Source: Aradus depressus | Taxonomy: Eukaryota > Arthropoda > Insecta > Hemiptera > Aradidae | Reading direction: 5' to 3' | NCBI GenBank assembly: GCA_963662175.1 | Contig: OY759214.1 | Location: 99,410,115 to 99,474,114 of the forward strand | DNA length: 64,000 bases | Shown: positions 53,915-63,960 of the stretch, piece after piece | How the letters are laid out: each line of letters starts with the position of its first letter | How positions within the stretch are numbered: position 1 is the first letter of the stretch | Notes under the pieces: generated by a model | Told to the model about the DNA's origin: nothing | Database searches by the model: none | What the model saw: only the letters and a program-made list of their open reading frames with translations | Translations under genes and position numbers: made by a program

Positions 53915-54816
53915 GTGATATCACTGTCCAAGTAAAGATGTCATGTTACTATTGTGGCCACACCACTGTCAGTGTAGGCAGACTTCGGAGACATATTGTA
54001 TGTCGTCACCCGTGGTACATCTCAGGGGTATGGAGTACGTATAAACCGAGGAACACTGAAGAGGATCACTTACAGTGTACAGTGTGCAGTTATAGATGCG
54101 GACAGTCTGGCCATTTGAGGAGACATATGTTGATTCACACTAAGGAGAAACCGTTCCAGTGTTCTGTGTGTATTTACAAAAGTCGGCAATCTTGTCATTT
54201 GAGGAGGCATATGTTGATTCACACTAAGGAGAAACCCTTCCAGTGTACATTGTGCCGTTATAAATGTAAACAGTCTGACCATTTGAGAAGGCATATGTTG
54301 ACTCACGTTCGGGAAAAACAGTTGGAATGTACACTGTGCGGTTATAGAGGTCGGCATTCTGGTGCATTGAACAGTCATATGTTGACACATAAAAAGGAGA
54401 AACCGTTTCAGTGTACATTGTGTAATTATAAATGTCGACTTTCGATCACTATGACGAATCATATGTTGACACATACAAAAGTGAGACCTTTCCAATGTAC
54501 ACAATGCAATAATTTACATCAACATTCGATCACTTTGAAAAGTCATGTGTTGACACACTCTGGGGAGAGACCGTTCCACTGTACAGTCTGCAACTATATA
54601 CGTCGACATACTATTATTTTGAAGAGTCATATGTTGACACACACAAAGAGCAAACCATTCCAGTGTATAGTTTGCAGTTACACACGTCGACATTCTATCA
54701 CATTGAAGAGTCATAAGCAGAGACCATTCCAATGTACAGTCTGCACTTATAGATGTCGAAATTCTAGCAGTTTTATAAGACATATGTTGGCTCACACTGA
54801 GAGACTAATGACTTGA
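53915..54816 (+). CDS. Terminal exon encoding ten C2H2 zinc fingers
   Basis: The acceptor TTTGGTTTGTTTCAG is followed by two bases that complete the Gly codon left by small exon 4 or 5 (phase 1), then DITVQVKMSCYYCG and a TGA at 54814-54816. Finger 1 is CYYC...H-X4-H; fingers 2-8 and 10 are C-X2-C-X12-H-X3-H joined by TKEKPFQ-type linkers. Finger 9 (CIVCSYTRRHSITLKSH) lacks the second histidine because MLTHT-type residues are missing before QRPFQ. Tandem C2H2 proteins are usually sequence-specific DNA-binding regulators in the nucleus. The N-terminal part comes from the SUMO-motif exons upstream. Confidence 0.95.
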
Positions 54817-55024
54817 GTACTGATCTCGAAACATATCGACGGATTACTAGAAATTACATGTATTTGATGTCCTCGCTGCTTCTTCTGTTGAATATTTTTT
54901 TTTTTTTTGATAATTGATAACCCTTCCTTTTATCGTATACAGTGGAGCTTTTTGGCTACATCAAAACTGTATTGTGAATAAGTGACGAACAGTTGTATTT
55001 ACTTATTTTTTAAAAATTGATTTA
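54817..55024 (+). other. Probable 3' UTR of zinc-finger transcript
   Basis: AT-rich sequence directly after the TGA, up to the retroelement relic. No polyadenylation signal stands out before it. Confidence 0.4.
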
Positions 55025-55825
55025 AGCCATCAAACATCAAGCGGATCCAATCCTTCCAATCCAAAGTCCTTAGAACCATTGTAGATGCTCCCTTTTTTGT
55101 TTCCAACCTTACACTCCATAACGACCTCAAAGTTCCTTTTGTCCAGGATCTCATCAAATCCTGTTTTTCCTAGTTCCACATGATCCTCTCCTTCCACAAT
55201 AATCCTCTTGCTAAATCCTCATCGTTATAATCCCATCCGCACAATTCTCCATGAAGCCTGAGGCGGCGTTGGCCTTGCGCGATCTACTTTAATTTGTATT
55301 TTATATTTTTTTATCTATTAATTTTCTGTTATATTTTTTTTTCACACGCCATTTTTAAGGGATGACCGGATTCTCCCCTCACGTCTCTCAGTCCTTTCGA
55401 CGCCCCGCTTTCTTCCTCCACTGCTGGACAGTGGATGGTTGGGCAGTGTGGTGGGGGGCCAGCGCTGGTCTCCCGTGGCCTCCTCCCCTCTCCACTAGTT
55501 GGAGAGTGGTATATGTCCTATTGGTGCTGTCCCCGTCGCGTTTCTTATATATTTTTATTATTTTAATTAATTAATTTTTTTATTTTATTTTTTTTATTTG
55601 TTTTATCTCTTTTATTTTATTCTTTCTGTTTTATTCATTCTATTTATTTATTTTTGTATATGTTTGCTATTATTTTGTATTATTAATTTCTTTTTTGCTT
55701 CTTATTATGTTTTGAATATTTTGTATTACTCATTATTTTATCATGTCTTCTTGTTATCATCACTTCTGCTTATTGTTATTATATTTATTGTTTTTGTACA
55801 GATTGTTGAATAAATAAAACATATA
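55025..55825 (+). pseudogene. Jockey-like retrotransposon 3' end, second copy
   Basis: The frame reads KVLRTIVDAPFFVSNLTLHN, then DLKVPFVQDLIKSCFS, a stop, and later LRRRWPCAI. It is the same C-terminus as at 39060-39270 but with several stops. The following GC-rich block (CTCCACTGCTGGACAGTG) and T-rich UTR also match that copy, ending AATAAATAAAAC near 55811. Confidence 0.85.
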
Positions 55826-55829
55826 ATTG

Positions 55830-56080
55830 ATTTATTCTTATGTTTTCCCAAGATAGCATTGTCTTTCTGTTATTATAGTTCGTTTATTACATTGTATCAT
55901 TTATCTTAGAGCATTAATTACGAAAAATACATTTAAGGAGAGTAGGAAGCTGCTGACAGGCCAGTTTAGTATAGTTTAAGCAGCCCGCCCACATGATTGT
56001 AAATAATATTATTGTATTTATTATTTTGAAATAAATAAAAAACCTCCTTGGTGAATCAACGGCAATATATCACCCGAGCA
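55830..56080. other. Intergenic, no recognised feature
   Basis: AT-rich, nothing identified. Confidence 0.4.
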
Positions 56081-56084
56081 CGAA

Positions 56085-56590
56085 TTAGTCAATTAAGTTT
56101 TCGCTCTCCCGTATGGTCGATTCAACATCATGAATCCTAATAATAAATGTTGTGTCGATACATCCATTACATCGACAGTTTTTGGGGGAAGGGCTTTCAA
56201 GTGGAGTCTCCCACTTCTTTTCACCCCTTTCCCTTCGGCCAAATTTAATGTGTCGTCCTTGGAGGATTCTAGATACATATAAAATAACAACACATAAAAT
56301 TACGTCTGGATAGATTCATTCTATCGGGGGGTATCGTGTTCAGAGACAGACAATAGAATCATAGGGTCGGAAAACATGAAATTCAACTCATGAACACCAA
56401 TAACTGCCGATAAAATGAATTTATCGACACAAAATTTAGTATGAGGATTTAGAAGCCCTTAGGTATGTCAACTGTTGAATATTAGCGCAAACGGTCGACA
56501 GTTTTGGAGGGGAAGCGAAAAGTTAATTATTTCGTTCTGGGGAAGTACATTGCCGGTGATCCACCGATAACTTTTTTTTCCATTGTATTT
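56085..56590. repeat. Interspersed repeat family copy
   Basis: AATGTTGTGTCGATACATCC, ACATCGACAGTTTTTG, TCAGAGACAGACAATAG and AATAACTGCCGATAAAATGA are diagnostic segments of the 6820-7320 family, with both unit orientations present. Confidence 0.6.
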
Positions 56591-56955
56591 CACTTTGTGA
56601 AAGGCCCTCAAATGCCGGACCAAATAAATTGCTTTCTTTCTTTCTTCTTTCTGTACAATAGCAACAATTTAAAACATATTTTCCGGCGAACAGCTTTCAA
56701 CAGAAATGTCGTTTTCTCTAAATGGTCTTTAGGAAAAATCTGAGCCTGCACTTCTTTTACGCGTATTTCTTCCGTTTAAAATGATTTTGGAGCAACCATC
56801 TGAGAAAAAGTTTCAATTTCTTTGCTTTAAAGTTGGTAAAAAACCAAAAAATTGTAACTTTTTCTCAGATTCAGCTTGCCATGTTATTTATAGAAAACCC
56901 ATAGTATTTTATATATATATATATATATTTTTTTTTTAAATTTGTGGGTTAAAAC

Positions 56956-57471
56956 CGGAGATGGGCATAATCGTAATCAATGATTACATGATTACCAGAG
57001 AAAATAAAACTTAATCATCATTGCTATTTTATACTTGATACTATCGCACTGTGAATCTAGCTAGAATGAAACATGATTATAATCGTAATCGGAAATCGTG
57101 ATTACGATTGCAATCATGTGATCATACAATCATAATCAAGTAATCATGTAATCATAATCAAGTAATCACAATTTTGGGATTTCGTGGGTACCAAATTTTT
57201 GAAAAATGGTAATAGCACTTTGGTTACGTAATAAACTTTAAAAAAATTACTTATTAGTGTAAAAAATAAAACAATTAAAATGAAAGGAAATCGAAAGCGA
57301 TGATTTGCGCTGTGTAATTATGTGTACATTGTGATTATGATTACATGATTACTCGATTACAATAATAATCATGACCGTGATTACGATTACAATCGTGTAA
57401 TCAAGTAATCACACATTTTTTTAAATTATAATCATAATCTTAATCATTGATTATGATTATGCCCATCTCTG
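56956..57471. mobile_element. hAT-like MITE with 8-bp target duplication
   Basis: The left end CGGAGATGGGCATAATCGTA and the reverse complement of the right end CAGAGATGGGCATAATCATA pair over about 28 bp. GTTAAAAC at 56948-56955 and 57472-57479 is an exact 8-bp duplication. An end of the form CAGAGATGGGC with 8-bp duplication is the hAT hallmark. The interior consists of degenerate GATTAC/GTAATC repeats and encodes nothing. Confidence 0.9.
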
Positions 57472-57594
57472 GTTAAAACAGATCAAGGTAGCTCCAAAAA
57501 CATTTTAAATGGCTTCATCTGGAAAAAATACTTGTAAACGAAGTGCAGTCTAATTGTGAAAAAAAAATAAAATAACAATCTGTAAGAATAGGTT

Positions 57595-57882
57595 TTAATC
57601 AATGGGTGTATAGGTTTGGTTATAGTCAGAGCCTTCATCATCAGATTGGGGGGAATTGCATACAAAACAGAGCTGACCAATGTCAAGCCAGCACTCGGAA
57701 CAGTAGACATAGAGACAGCCAGGACACTCGTAGACAAGGAAGGGATCAGTCCTTCTGGTGGCTCGGCGGGGCTCGCGCTCTCCGCAGATCAGACAGACTC
57801 GACGAGCATCCTCAAACCAGTCCAGCCAGCCTAGCCGTGCTGGGAACTTGAGTCGCAACATCAGTAACACGCTCACGTCTTG
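57595..57882 (-). CDS. DC-STAMP-domain protein (DCST1/sneaky-like), last exon
   Basis: Acceptor ATGATGTTGCAG, phase 0, 95 codons to TAA. Reads QDVSVLLMLRLKFPARLGWL, DWFEDARRVCLICGEREP, then FLVYECPGCLYVYCSECWLD and IGQLCFVCNSPQSDDEG, ending NQTYTPID. The eight cysteines (CX2C, CX2CX4YCX2C, CX2C) form the RING-like C-terminal domain that follows the membrane domain in DCST1/DCST2 proteins. In animals these proteins are known for sperm-membrane function in fertilisation (sneaky in Drosophila). I cannot decide between DCST1 and DCST2. Confidence 0.9.
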   Translation of the reverse strand, partial: QDVSVLLMLRLKFPARLGWLDWFEDARRVCLICGEREPRRATRRTDPFLVYECPGCLYVYCSECWLDIGQLCFVCNSPQSDDEGSDYNQTYTPID

Positions 57883-58205
57883 CTGCAACATCATCACAAT
57901 TCCAAATCAGAATGTATCGCCGGTTAGGTTTTAAATAAATAAAAATTGACATATCTAATGTGAAAGATGCAGAAACAATTATTATTCGAAATTGAGAGCC
58001 TAGAGGCCATTATATCCAATATGACTTGCACTTATCAAGTGGCAATAGACCAATTTTTTCTTAAAATCAGTTCTGTTTTACAAATAATGTGTAGAGAAAT
58101 ATTTTTTCTATTATCAAGGCAAAATATGGTATTCTTGGATATATCCTTTAACCTATAAAATATATCTTCAATTTTTCAAATGCTAAATTTTTTTTTTGTC
58201 TAGTT
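57883..58205. other. DCST intron, no recognised feature
   Basis: AT-rich intron between the last two DCST-like exons. A 63-codon plus-strand frame has no recognisable motif. Confidence 0.4.
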
Positions 58206-58206
58206 A

Positions 58207-58437
58207 TTTTGTCTTGAGCTTTAACAACAAGGTCATATCGCCTACTACCACAGCGCTCTTTTGTCACTTTGGTCGACATGAGCCCGACTCGACTATGGGA
58301 GCCCCAAGTTTTGCTTAACTTAACTTGAATTTGTATTCACCTAGGGTAGGAGGGGTCTTTAGCGAGTACCTGATAAAGTCCAGGCTCGGAACCATAGCTT
58401 AACGTCCTATCCGAAGGACGGCGTGCTCAAGTACTAT
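58207..58437 (-). mobile_element. tRNA-derived SINE, headless
   Basis: TGAGCTTTAACAACAAGGTC, CTACCACAGCGCTCTTTTGT, ATGAGCCCGACTCGACTATG and the core GTCCTATCCGAAGGACGG. Ends at the core; the tRNA head is missing. Confidence 0.85.
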
Positions 58438-58451
58438 ATTATAGTACTTAC

Positions 58452-58565
58452 TTGTAATTTATTCTCTTTAATCATTCTTCCAACTTTCGACTTCATGTAA
58501 CGATAGAAGCCAATCCTTTGCTTCAATGTTTCATTATACAAATATAAAATTCTTTTCTTCTCTCT
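58452..58565 (-). CDS. DCST1/sneaky-like protein, exon
   Basis: 114 nt, phase 0 at both ends; acceptor CTATTTATTTTAG, donor CAA|GTAAGT. Encodes REKKRILYLYNETLKQRIGF, then YRYMKSKVGRMIKENKLQ. The 'R.RilyLYN..L..R' pattern after the last membrane segment is typical of DC-STAMP-domain proteins. Confidence 0.9.
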
Positions 58566-58685
58566 CTAAAATAAATAGTATATAGTTTTAATTTGTTTTG
58601 TTTCCGACTTCCAACTGGGCCAGAAAGTATAAGCTCAGGGTGTTTTCTGGCTCTAAACTCGATTCTAGTGCATGAAATTAGTTAC

Positions 58686-58800
58686 CTTTGGATAATAAAA
58701 GGCGCAAATGATCCATCCAAGACGCTGCGTATACCCTTCAATAATTATCATAACAAATATTACAAAATAGGTTCCATAAATTTTTCTTATAATACTCCAG
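58686..58800 (-). CDS. DCST1/sneaky-like protein, exon
   Basis: 115 nt; acceptor CTCCCTTCTCAG, donor AAAG|GTAACT. It starts one base before a codon boundary and ends in phase 0. Encodes WSIIRKIYGTYFVIFVMIII, then EGYTQRLGWIICAFYYPK: a membrane helix, then the 'RLxxxICxxFYP' signature of the DC-STAMP domain. Confidence 0.9.
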
Positions 58801-58949
58801 CTGAGAAGGGAGGGTCGTGGAAGACAAACTGAAACAGAGGTTCATTTGGTCGCTACGTGCGGTGGCTATTTACATGGGTCCAAAACTATATAAGAAAGTG
58901 TGTTACATGAAGAGGTTCTTAGGTCCACGAAACGTTAAAATAATAATAA

Positions 58950-59000
<51 letters not shown>
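58950..59000. repeat. TA microsatellite
   Basis: About 25 TA dinucleotides in an uninterrupted run. Confidence 0.95.
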
Positions 59001-59003
<3 letters not shown>

Positions 59004-59019
59004 TGAATCAATAGTAATA

Positions 59020-59260
59020 TATTTAGATCCTTTCATGGGGCCAGAGGCAGTACTGGGAATGTCCAGTGAATCATACCAAACCGGAGGATGAGATGCTGAA
59101 CCTCAAAAGAAGCGAACTTTGACAGTGTCCTCACAGGACAGGATTCGTTCAATAGACAAACATTGTAAGAGTCAAGGACAGTCCCACTTGCGACAGATGT
59201 GAAGGTCCCCTGTATTACTTTTTGACCCTACATTTTGTTAGTAAAAAGTAAATAAAAATT
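59020..59260 (+). other. Possible retroelement zinc-knuckle relic
   Basis: A frame reading VKDSPTCDRCEGPLYYFL resembles the cysteine motif near the end of non-LTR reverse transcriptases, but only this motif is readable. Confidence 0.3.
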
Positions 59261-59284
59261 ATAAACATAATTTACAGCAGGCAA

Positions 59285-59476
59285 TGTAACGAGGTCATAT
59301 CACTTACTACCTGAGCGCACGTTTGCCGCTCTGGTGGACATGAGCCCGACTCCTAAATTTGGCCTACCCAGGTTTGTCTAGCATACGAATAACTGACATT
59401 GCACAGGCTCAGGGCCATCGCTTACAGTCCCAGGTTTCTTTTTTTTTTTTTTACCTCCCAGATAGAAAACCTAATA
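59285..59476 (-). mobile_element. tRNA-derived SINE, diverged
   Basis: ACGAGGTCATATCACTTACT, CTCTGGTGGACATGAGCCCG and TTTACCTCCCAGATAGAAAA match the family; the core is deleted. Confidence 0.75.
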
Positions 59477-59479
59477 GTT

Positions 59480-60020
59480 TCTTTTCATTATTAATTTGTT
59501 TTAAGTGATCACACAATTAAATATGTTTGTACTTAGGTCCCTGGTGTACACACCAGCCCTCCCAATAAATCTAAGTCCGTAAGATGATTGAAAGAAAATA
59601 TAGCTTGGCAATTTAGATGATCTCTCGCCGGAGTGGCATTCGGGAGTGGGGGGTGGAAACTTTTACCCCCTCCATATCCCTACTCTTCTGTAACTTTGGC
59701 TCCTTTTTCTTATCTATTGAATAACTAAACTCAGTACTTAAAGATACTTTTTCAGGTTTCATATTTAATTCCAATAAAATTATTTGATACTATATATTAC
59801 TATAATTATTGGTTTATTGGTCCTTAAGAAATGCATCTTTTATCCAATAAAATAAATGATAATAAAATACAAGAAAATGAAACAGTGATAATAACAAATA
59901 AATATAGTTTTTCCAATAAAATGTAATTTATTTAAGGTACTTTTATTGTCCTATAGCTCCTGGTGTTATTACTTTGTATAACTGAAGATTTTGTGAGGTT
60001 GTGGCTTGTCTGCTTCTCCC
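59480..60020. other. DCST intron, no recognised feature
   Basis: AT-rich; two TAAGTCCG/CCAATAAAAT-type short repeats only. No DCST-like exon detected. Confidence 0.4.
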
Positions 60021-60024
60021 AGGT

Positions 60025-60290
60025 ACTTTTTTCTTATTTAGTTGAAGTCTGGACGACACTCTATGAAGAAGTGGTGGATGTCGTCAGGTCAGTCTTAGTT
60101 ACAGACTCCGATAACTGTCCTCCCTGTTGAAGAGATAGGACACACCTCCCACCTGCCAGCCAGGCTTTCTCTGCACAGCTTTATCTGAGATATCACTCTC
60201 GATGTTTGTTCTCAGATTCAAATACTCGTTGTAGCAGTAGATGTTCTTGGAGGTGAGGCTATAATTCGATATATCTATAACGTATACTAC
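60025..60290 (-). pseudogene. Retroelement protein C-terminal relic
   Basis: The minus-strand frame reads AGRWEVCPISSTGRTVIGVC, then after stops DDIHHFFIECRPDFN and a final stop. The spacing 'C..C ... HHF..EC' is the zinc-binding end of a non-LTR reverse transcriptase. Broken by stops. Confidence 0.5.
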
Positions 60291-60299
60291 AGGAGGTAA

Positions 60300-61480
60300 T
60301 ACGAGTTGACATCAAGAGGAATGAGTCGAGACGCACCTAACTTTCTCATTGAGCTGAGTTTACAAAGCTCTTTCTTAGGCGATTCATGTATTTCGTTGTA
60401 CTCCTCCTAAACCCCTTTACCGATCACATGGAAATTTGCCACGATGGAAGTGGACACGGTGACGATGGTTTACTACTAAAAAAATCTGAAATCGAACATA
60501 CCACGGAAGAATAATCACCGAAAAACGAAATCCCCATTGAAATCAATTGAGAGAAAAAATTCTCGCGCAAAATAGAGTTTTTCTATTTCAAATGTAAAAA
60601 TCCGGGCGAAGCCCTTTTCGGTTTACCATCGGACACCACTTTTTTTGAGCCTTTTTTTCAGTTTTCTAACGTACAAACTTCGACTTTTTTTCGATAAAAA
60701 TATTCACAGCTGTTGTCTACAAAAAGGCTAGAAAAAATCCATAGTGTTGAATTGAAATCTATTTAAAGTATTAATATATTCATAAAGAACATGGTGAGAA
60801 GTTACCGATAATTATTAAAACATTAACTGTGTTTTTTATATGCCTGACTCAGCTCAGTTTTTGCAAATAGCAGAATGTATTGCACACCTAGTTATATAAT
60901 GTTAAGACGCTATTATAAATATATAACTGGTTATAACATCCTGACTTAATTTTTACATTAATACCCAACTTGCATTTAGGAATTTACGGGAAGCTTCCAT
61001 TGCCTGCCGGTAGGTGCGCCTCGCTCTCCTCGTCATTCCTTCAGGCTCTTGGAGGTAACAGATGGTCAGAGACGAGAGGTCGATGTTGCGCGAGGAGTGG
61101 TCCGCACTCACACTTTATCATCTAAGTCGCTAAGCTTTTTTCTAGGGAAATTTGATTGTCGGAGGGAAGAGAAAATAAAAGGAGATAAAAGAAGAAAAAA
61201 CAAAAGAAAGGAGACAAATAGATTGTCAGAATATTGTTATAAATAACATTTTAAATTGTTACAAATATATATATATTTTTAGTTGATTTTTATTTTCTAT
61301 TATAATTAAGTAGGGCGTCTTTTGAAGCTGTTGAACTTAACTAATGCCGGTAGTCAACACCAAGTACAGGTGGCCTTCTCCCCATTGTTTATTTTCATTT
61401 GTCTAATCTTCCAGTCATATTATTCTTACACTCGAATATCTTTAGGTTTATTGAATTATTATTATTCTTGAATACTCTAG
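60300..61480. other. DCST intron, mostly unrecognised
   Basis: A short minus-strand frame MTRRARRTYRQAMEASRKFL near 60985-61040 is open but flanked by stops and out of context. No exon consistent with the DCST gene was seen here. Confidence 0.35.
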
Positions 61481-61737
61481 GTCGATGTGGATATTTTCGA
61501 GGTGCGCAATGGATATTATACGGAAGTAGAAAACAGGAGCCTCCAAAAAAGACTATTCATCACCCGGAATTCGCAAAAATGGAGAATATTTGGAGAAAAA
61601 AAATCAAGTTATAAGTATAGGCGTTTTTGTTACGAGAAAATGTTAGAGGGAATGTCTATTAGAAAAGGAGGGTAGGGGAGGGGGGGGGGGGGGGGAAGGG
61701 AGAATTGTTAACGCCAAAGAGGGAATTTTCATATTAC

Positions 61738-61850
61738 ATGAATGGAACTAGGGGTAGGGAAAGGACAGACACCTCTGTTTAGCCCTTCGAGGTTGGCCAG
61801 ACTCTGTTTGCTCTGAATATTAGTATAGACCTCTTTTAACTCGTCCCCTA
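61738..61850 (-). CDS. DCST1/sneaky-like protein, exon
   Basis: The two leading bases match the one-base end of the 61996-62112 exon. Acceptor TTTTTCACCAAAG (or three bases further, AAAGTAG). Encodes GDELKEVYTNIQSKQSLANL, then EGLNRGVCPFPTPSSIH. The Cys-Pro-x-Pro motif is the conserved loop of the DC-STAMP domain. The donor CAT|GTAATA gives phase 0, whereas the next exon (58686-58800) needs two bases before it. So a further small exon of length 3n+2, or another donor, remains to be found. Confidence 0.7.
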
Positions 61851-61995
61851 CTTTGGTGAAAAATAATTATCGATATAGACTTTAAAGTAGAAAGTTCATG
61901 GTTCTGAAGAAGTATGTTTTATGTGAACCACATCTCAATTAATCTAAAAAAGAAGTAAAAGCACTAATACACAATTAAATTACATGACAACTTAC

Positions 61996-62112
61996 ATTCA
62001 TTTGTATACGTTTCTTCGAGGGTTTTCTTGAAATTGAAATTTTTAATAATAGATTTAACAATGACAGCAATCATGCCTGTTCCTTTGACTGTGATAACCA
62101 AGTCGTGATAAC
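61996..62112 (-). CDS. DCST1/sneaky-like protein, exon
   Basis: 117 nt; acceptor TTTTTTTGATTGCAG, donor GAAT|GTAAGT, phases 2 and 1 matching its neighbours. With the preceding base it encodes GYHDLVITVKGTGMIAVIVK, then SIIKNFNFKKTLEETYTNE. 'H.L...V.G.GMIA...KSI...FN' is the core DC-STAMP signature. Confidence 0.92.
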
Positions 62113-62212
62113 CTGCAATCAAAAAAATACAAAACATAAACATACAAGAGCTGGAGAAGCGGATTACTGGAAGTGGTACTTCAATAAAATATTCAATAAT
62201 GAAACAGGTTAG

Positions 62213-62546
62213 GTTTTATGACTCATGCCCGGGCTTTAACTACGAGGTCATATCGCCTGCTACCAGAGCGCTCTCTCGTCACTCAGGTGGACATGAACCC
62301 GACTCTACTGTGGGAGTCCTAAATTTTGCCTACCCTAAATTTTCATTCACTTAGGGTAGGGGTCTTTAACGAGCACCTGACATCGTACAGGCTCGGGACC
62401 ATCGCTTAACGTCCCATCCGAAGGACGGTGTGCTTAAGTTTTTTTTACCTCCCAGATAAAATAAACTAGGGACCTCGGTCGGGTTACGAACCCACGTTCT
62501 TGAGCTCAGAAGTCAAGCACGCATACCACTGAGCTACCGGCGCCCT
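62213..62546 (-). mobile_element. Full-length tRNA-derived SINE (best copy)
   Basis: Read on the minus strand it begins GGCGCCGGTAGCTCAGTGGT (A box TAGCTCAGTGG) with B box GGTTCGTAACC at about 62484-62494. Next come TTTATCTGGGAGG and the core ACCGTCCTTCGGATGGGACG, TTAAGCGATGGTCCCGAGCC and TGTCAGGTGCTCGTTAAAG. The body GGGAGTCCTAAATTTTGCC follows in reverse, and the 3' end is CATGAGTCATAAAACCTAAC. The box A/B promoter shows a tRNA origin. The core resembles the highly conserved domains of metazoan SINE superfamilies and is the source-like sequence for the satellite at 0.9-5.5 kb. Confidence 0.95.
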
Positions 62547-62549
62547 CAT

Positions 62550-63000
62550 TAATAAGTATATATAGCGGGTAGAACGACACATCTGAGATTCAACTGCTCG
62601 CCGAGAAAACAATTATTGCTAAAAGAATGCGATAATTCAAAGTGAGGTTTATAAGGTAAGGAAGAAACCTCAGTAAGGCCTATCTGTTGCTGTACATTTT
62701 CTCTTATTTTATATTGTATTCTTTCAATAAAACATGCTGATAAGTTATTACACGTCAAAAATTTGAATTGCTCCTCCTGGAAAATCACAGTTTTTAAGTT
62801 AAATCGCTGTTGCAGCATATGAGCGATATGACATAAATACACAAATCTTTTTTTTTTTTTGTGTATAAAATAATTATCTCAATAACATGAAACAAATATA
62901 TTTTTTACTTTCACAGCTATACGAAGTTTAAGGGATGTTAAATTTGATGCAGTTTTCAACGAAATTTTGTATGTGAACCCAGAACCCTCAAATGACGATA
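62550..63000. other. DCST intron, no recognised feature
   Basis: A 97-codon minus-strand frame (62842-62549) lacks any family motif and splice support. Treated as chance. Confidence 0.4.
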
Positions 63001-63004
63001 CCTA

Positions 63005-63290
63005 TTGTTAGTGCTCCGTGCTAAAATTAGAAAAATAGAACACTTATGGAATCACTTCGGTGTCCGTTCGTCTGTCTGTCACAGGCGATTTTCTCTGAAA
63101 CTATTCGACATAAAAATTTGAAATTTAGCTCAATAATGAAACATGAAAAGGCCTTATTTTATAAGAAAAATAATTGCCTGCCTGTGAACATTATAATTCT
63201 CGTTAGAATGAATCGACACGAAATTTTATATGTATTTCCAAAACTCAAAGGACGACACCTATTGATTTTTAGCCTTTTATATATATATAT
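63005..63290. repeat. Interspersed repeat family copy
   Basis: GTCTGTCACAGGCGATTTTC, AGAATGAATCGACACGAAAT and CAAAGGACGACACCTATTGA are shared with the 52.9- and 56.1-kb copies. Confidence 0.5.
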
Positions 63291-63311
63291 ATTTGGCAAA
63301 TGGATACTAAC

Positions 63312-63438
63312 CTGCCTGATGAAATTCTATTTTAGCGTGATCTCTCACTATATCCAGGGTTTCGTAAAAAATCCGATCAATAATTATGATAGTAGTGGCA
63401 GTTACCATCTCAAGACCAATTTTAATACAATTTCCAAG
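63312..63438 (-). CDS. DCST1/sneaky-like protein, exon
   Basis: 127 nt; acceptor GTTTATTTTCAG, donor GGCAG|GTTAGT. Starts in phase 0 and leaves one base. Encodes LGNCIKIGLEMVTATTIIII, then DRIFYETLDIVRDHAKIEFH and QA. It contains a membrane helix followed by the 'D...Y..L......H' segment at the start of the DC-STAMP domain. Confidence 0.9.
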
Positions 63439-63689
63439 CTGAAAATAAACTTACATCATGTCTCATGTAAATGAGGGTTTAATCCTAGAAAGACAAGATT
63501 AAGGACTTCTTTTATTTTACAGTACTCTGTGGCGCAATAATAAAAAATCAACATAATGGGTTTTAATAAAGAAAAAAAAAGTTTTTAAAATATTGTTTGT
63601 ATCACTAAATATATGGTAGCACTTTCAGTATTTCTATCATCCTCAGTACATACTGAGTATTTGTTAAGTCGTGGCTGACGATGGTAGCA

Positions 63690-63960
63690 ATACCAAGCAA
63701 AATGCTCCCATATATAGTATATATTGCGTGAAATAGATAATATTTTCAAAAACATTTTTATTTTTAATTTATTAAGTGTTTCAAAATATCTCTGCAGAAT
63801 ACATTCGACTATCTATGTTGTGCTAAAACCCACATACCTGTCGCCCCTCGTACTTCTGTCTACCCAATACACCATTAGGAGCAAATATAGATGAACTAAG
63901 TTGAGAAAGTTGGACATACTGTGGAAACTTGAAATAAATAAATAAAACCTTGTTATTTTT
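63690..63960. mobile_element. Diverged MITE of the 31.6-kb family (probable)
   Basis: GAAATAGATAATATTTTCAA and AAGTGTTTCAAAATATCTCT on one side, GAAACTTGAAATAAATAAAT and AAAACCTTGTTATTTT on the other, match flanks of the MITEs at 31.6 and 53.3 kb. The arms have diverged. Confidence 0.5.
63838..63895 (-). CDS. Candidate further upstream exon of the DCST-like gene
   Basis: Acceptor CTTTCTCAACTTAG and perfect donor CAG|GTATGT bound 58 nt reading SSIFAPNGVLGRQKYEGRQ, ending in phase 0 as the 63312-63438 exon requires. I do not recognise the peptide as DCST, and it overlaps MITE-like sequence, so this is tentative. Confidence 0.3.

Noticed and set aside
54070..54795. Minus-strand frames across the zinc-finger exon
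   Set aside because: Periodic CQHM motifs are antisense of the repeated zinc-finger linkers.
60985..61045. DCST exon reading MTRRARRTYRQAMEASRKFL
   Set aside because: Phase and splice sites do not fit, a stop lies immediately upstream, and there is no family similarity.
62479..62546. Functional tRNA gene
   Set aside because: A and B boxes are present, but the anticodon arm and acceptor stem are degraded and the sequence continues into SINE core; it is a SINE head.
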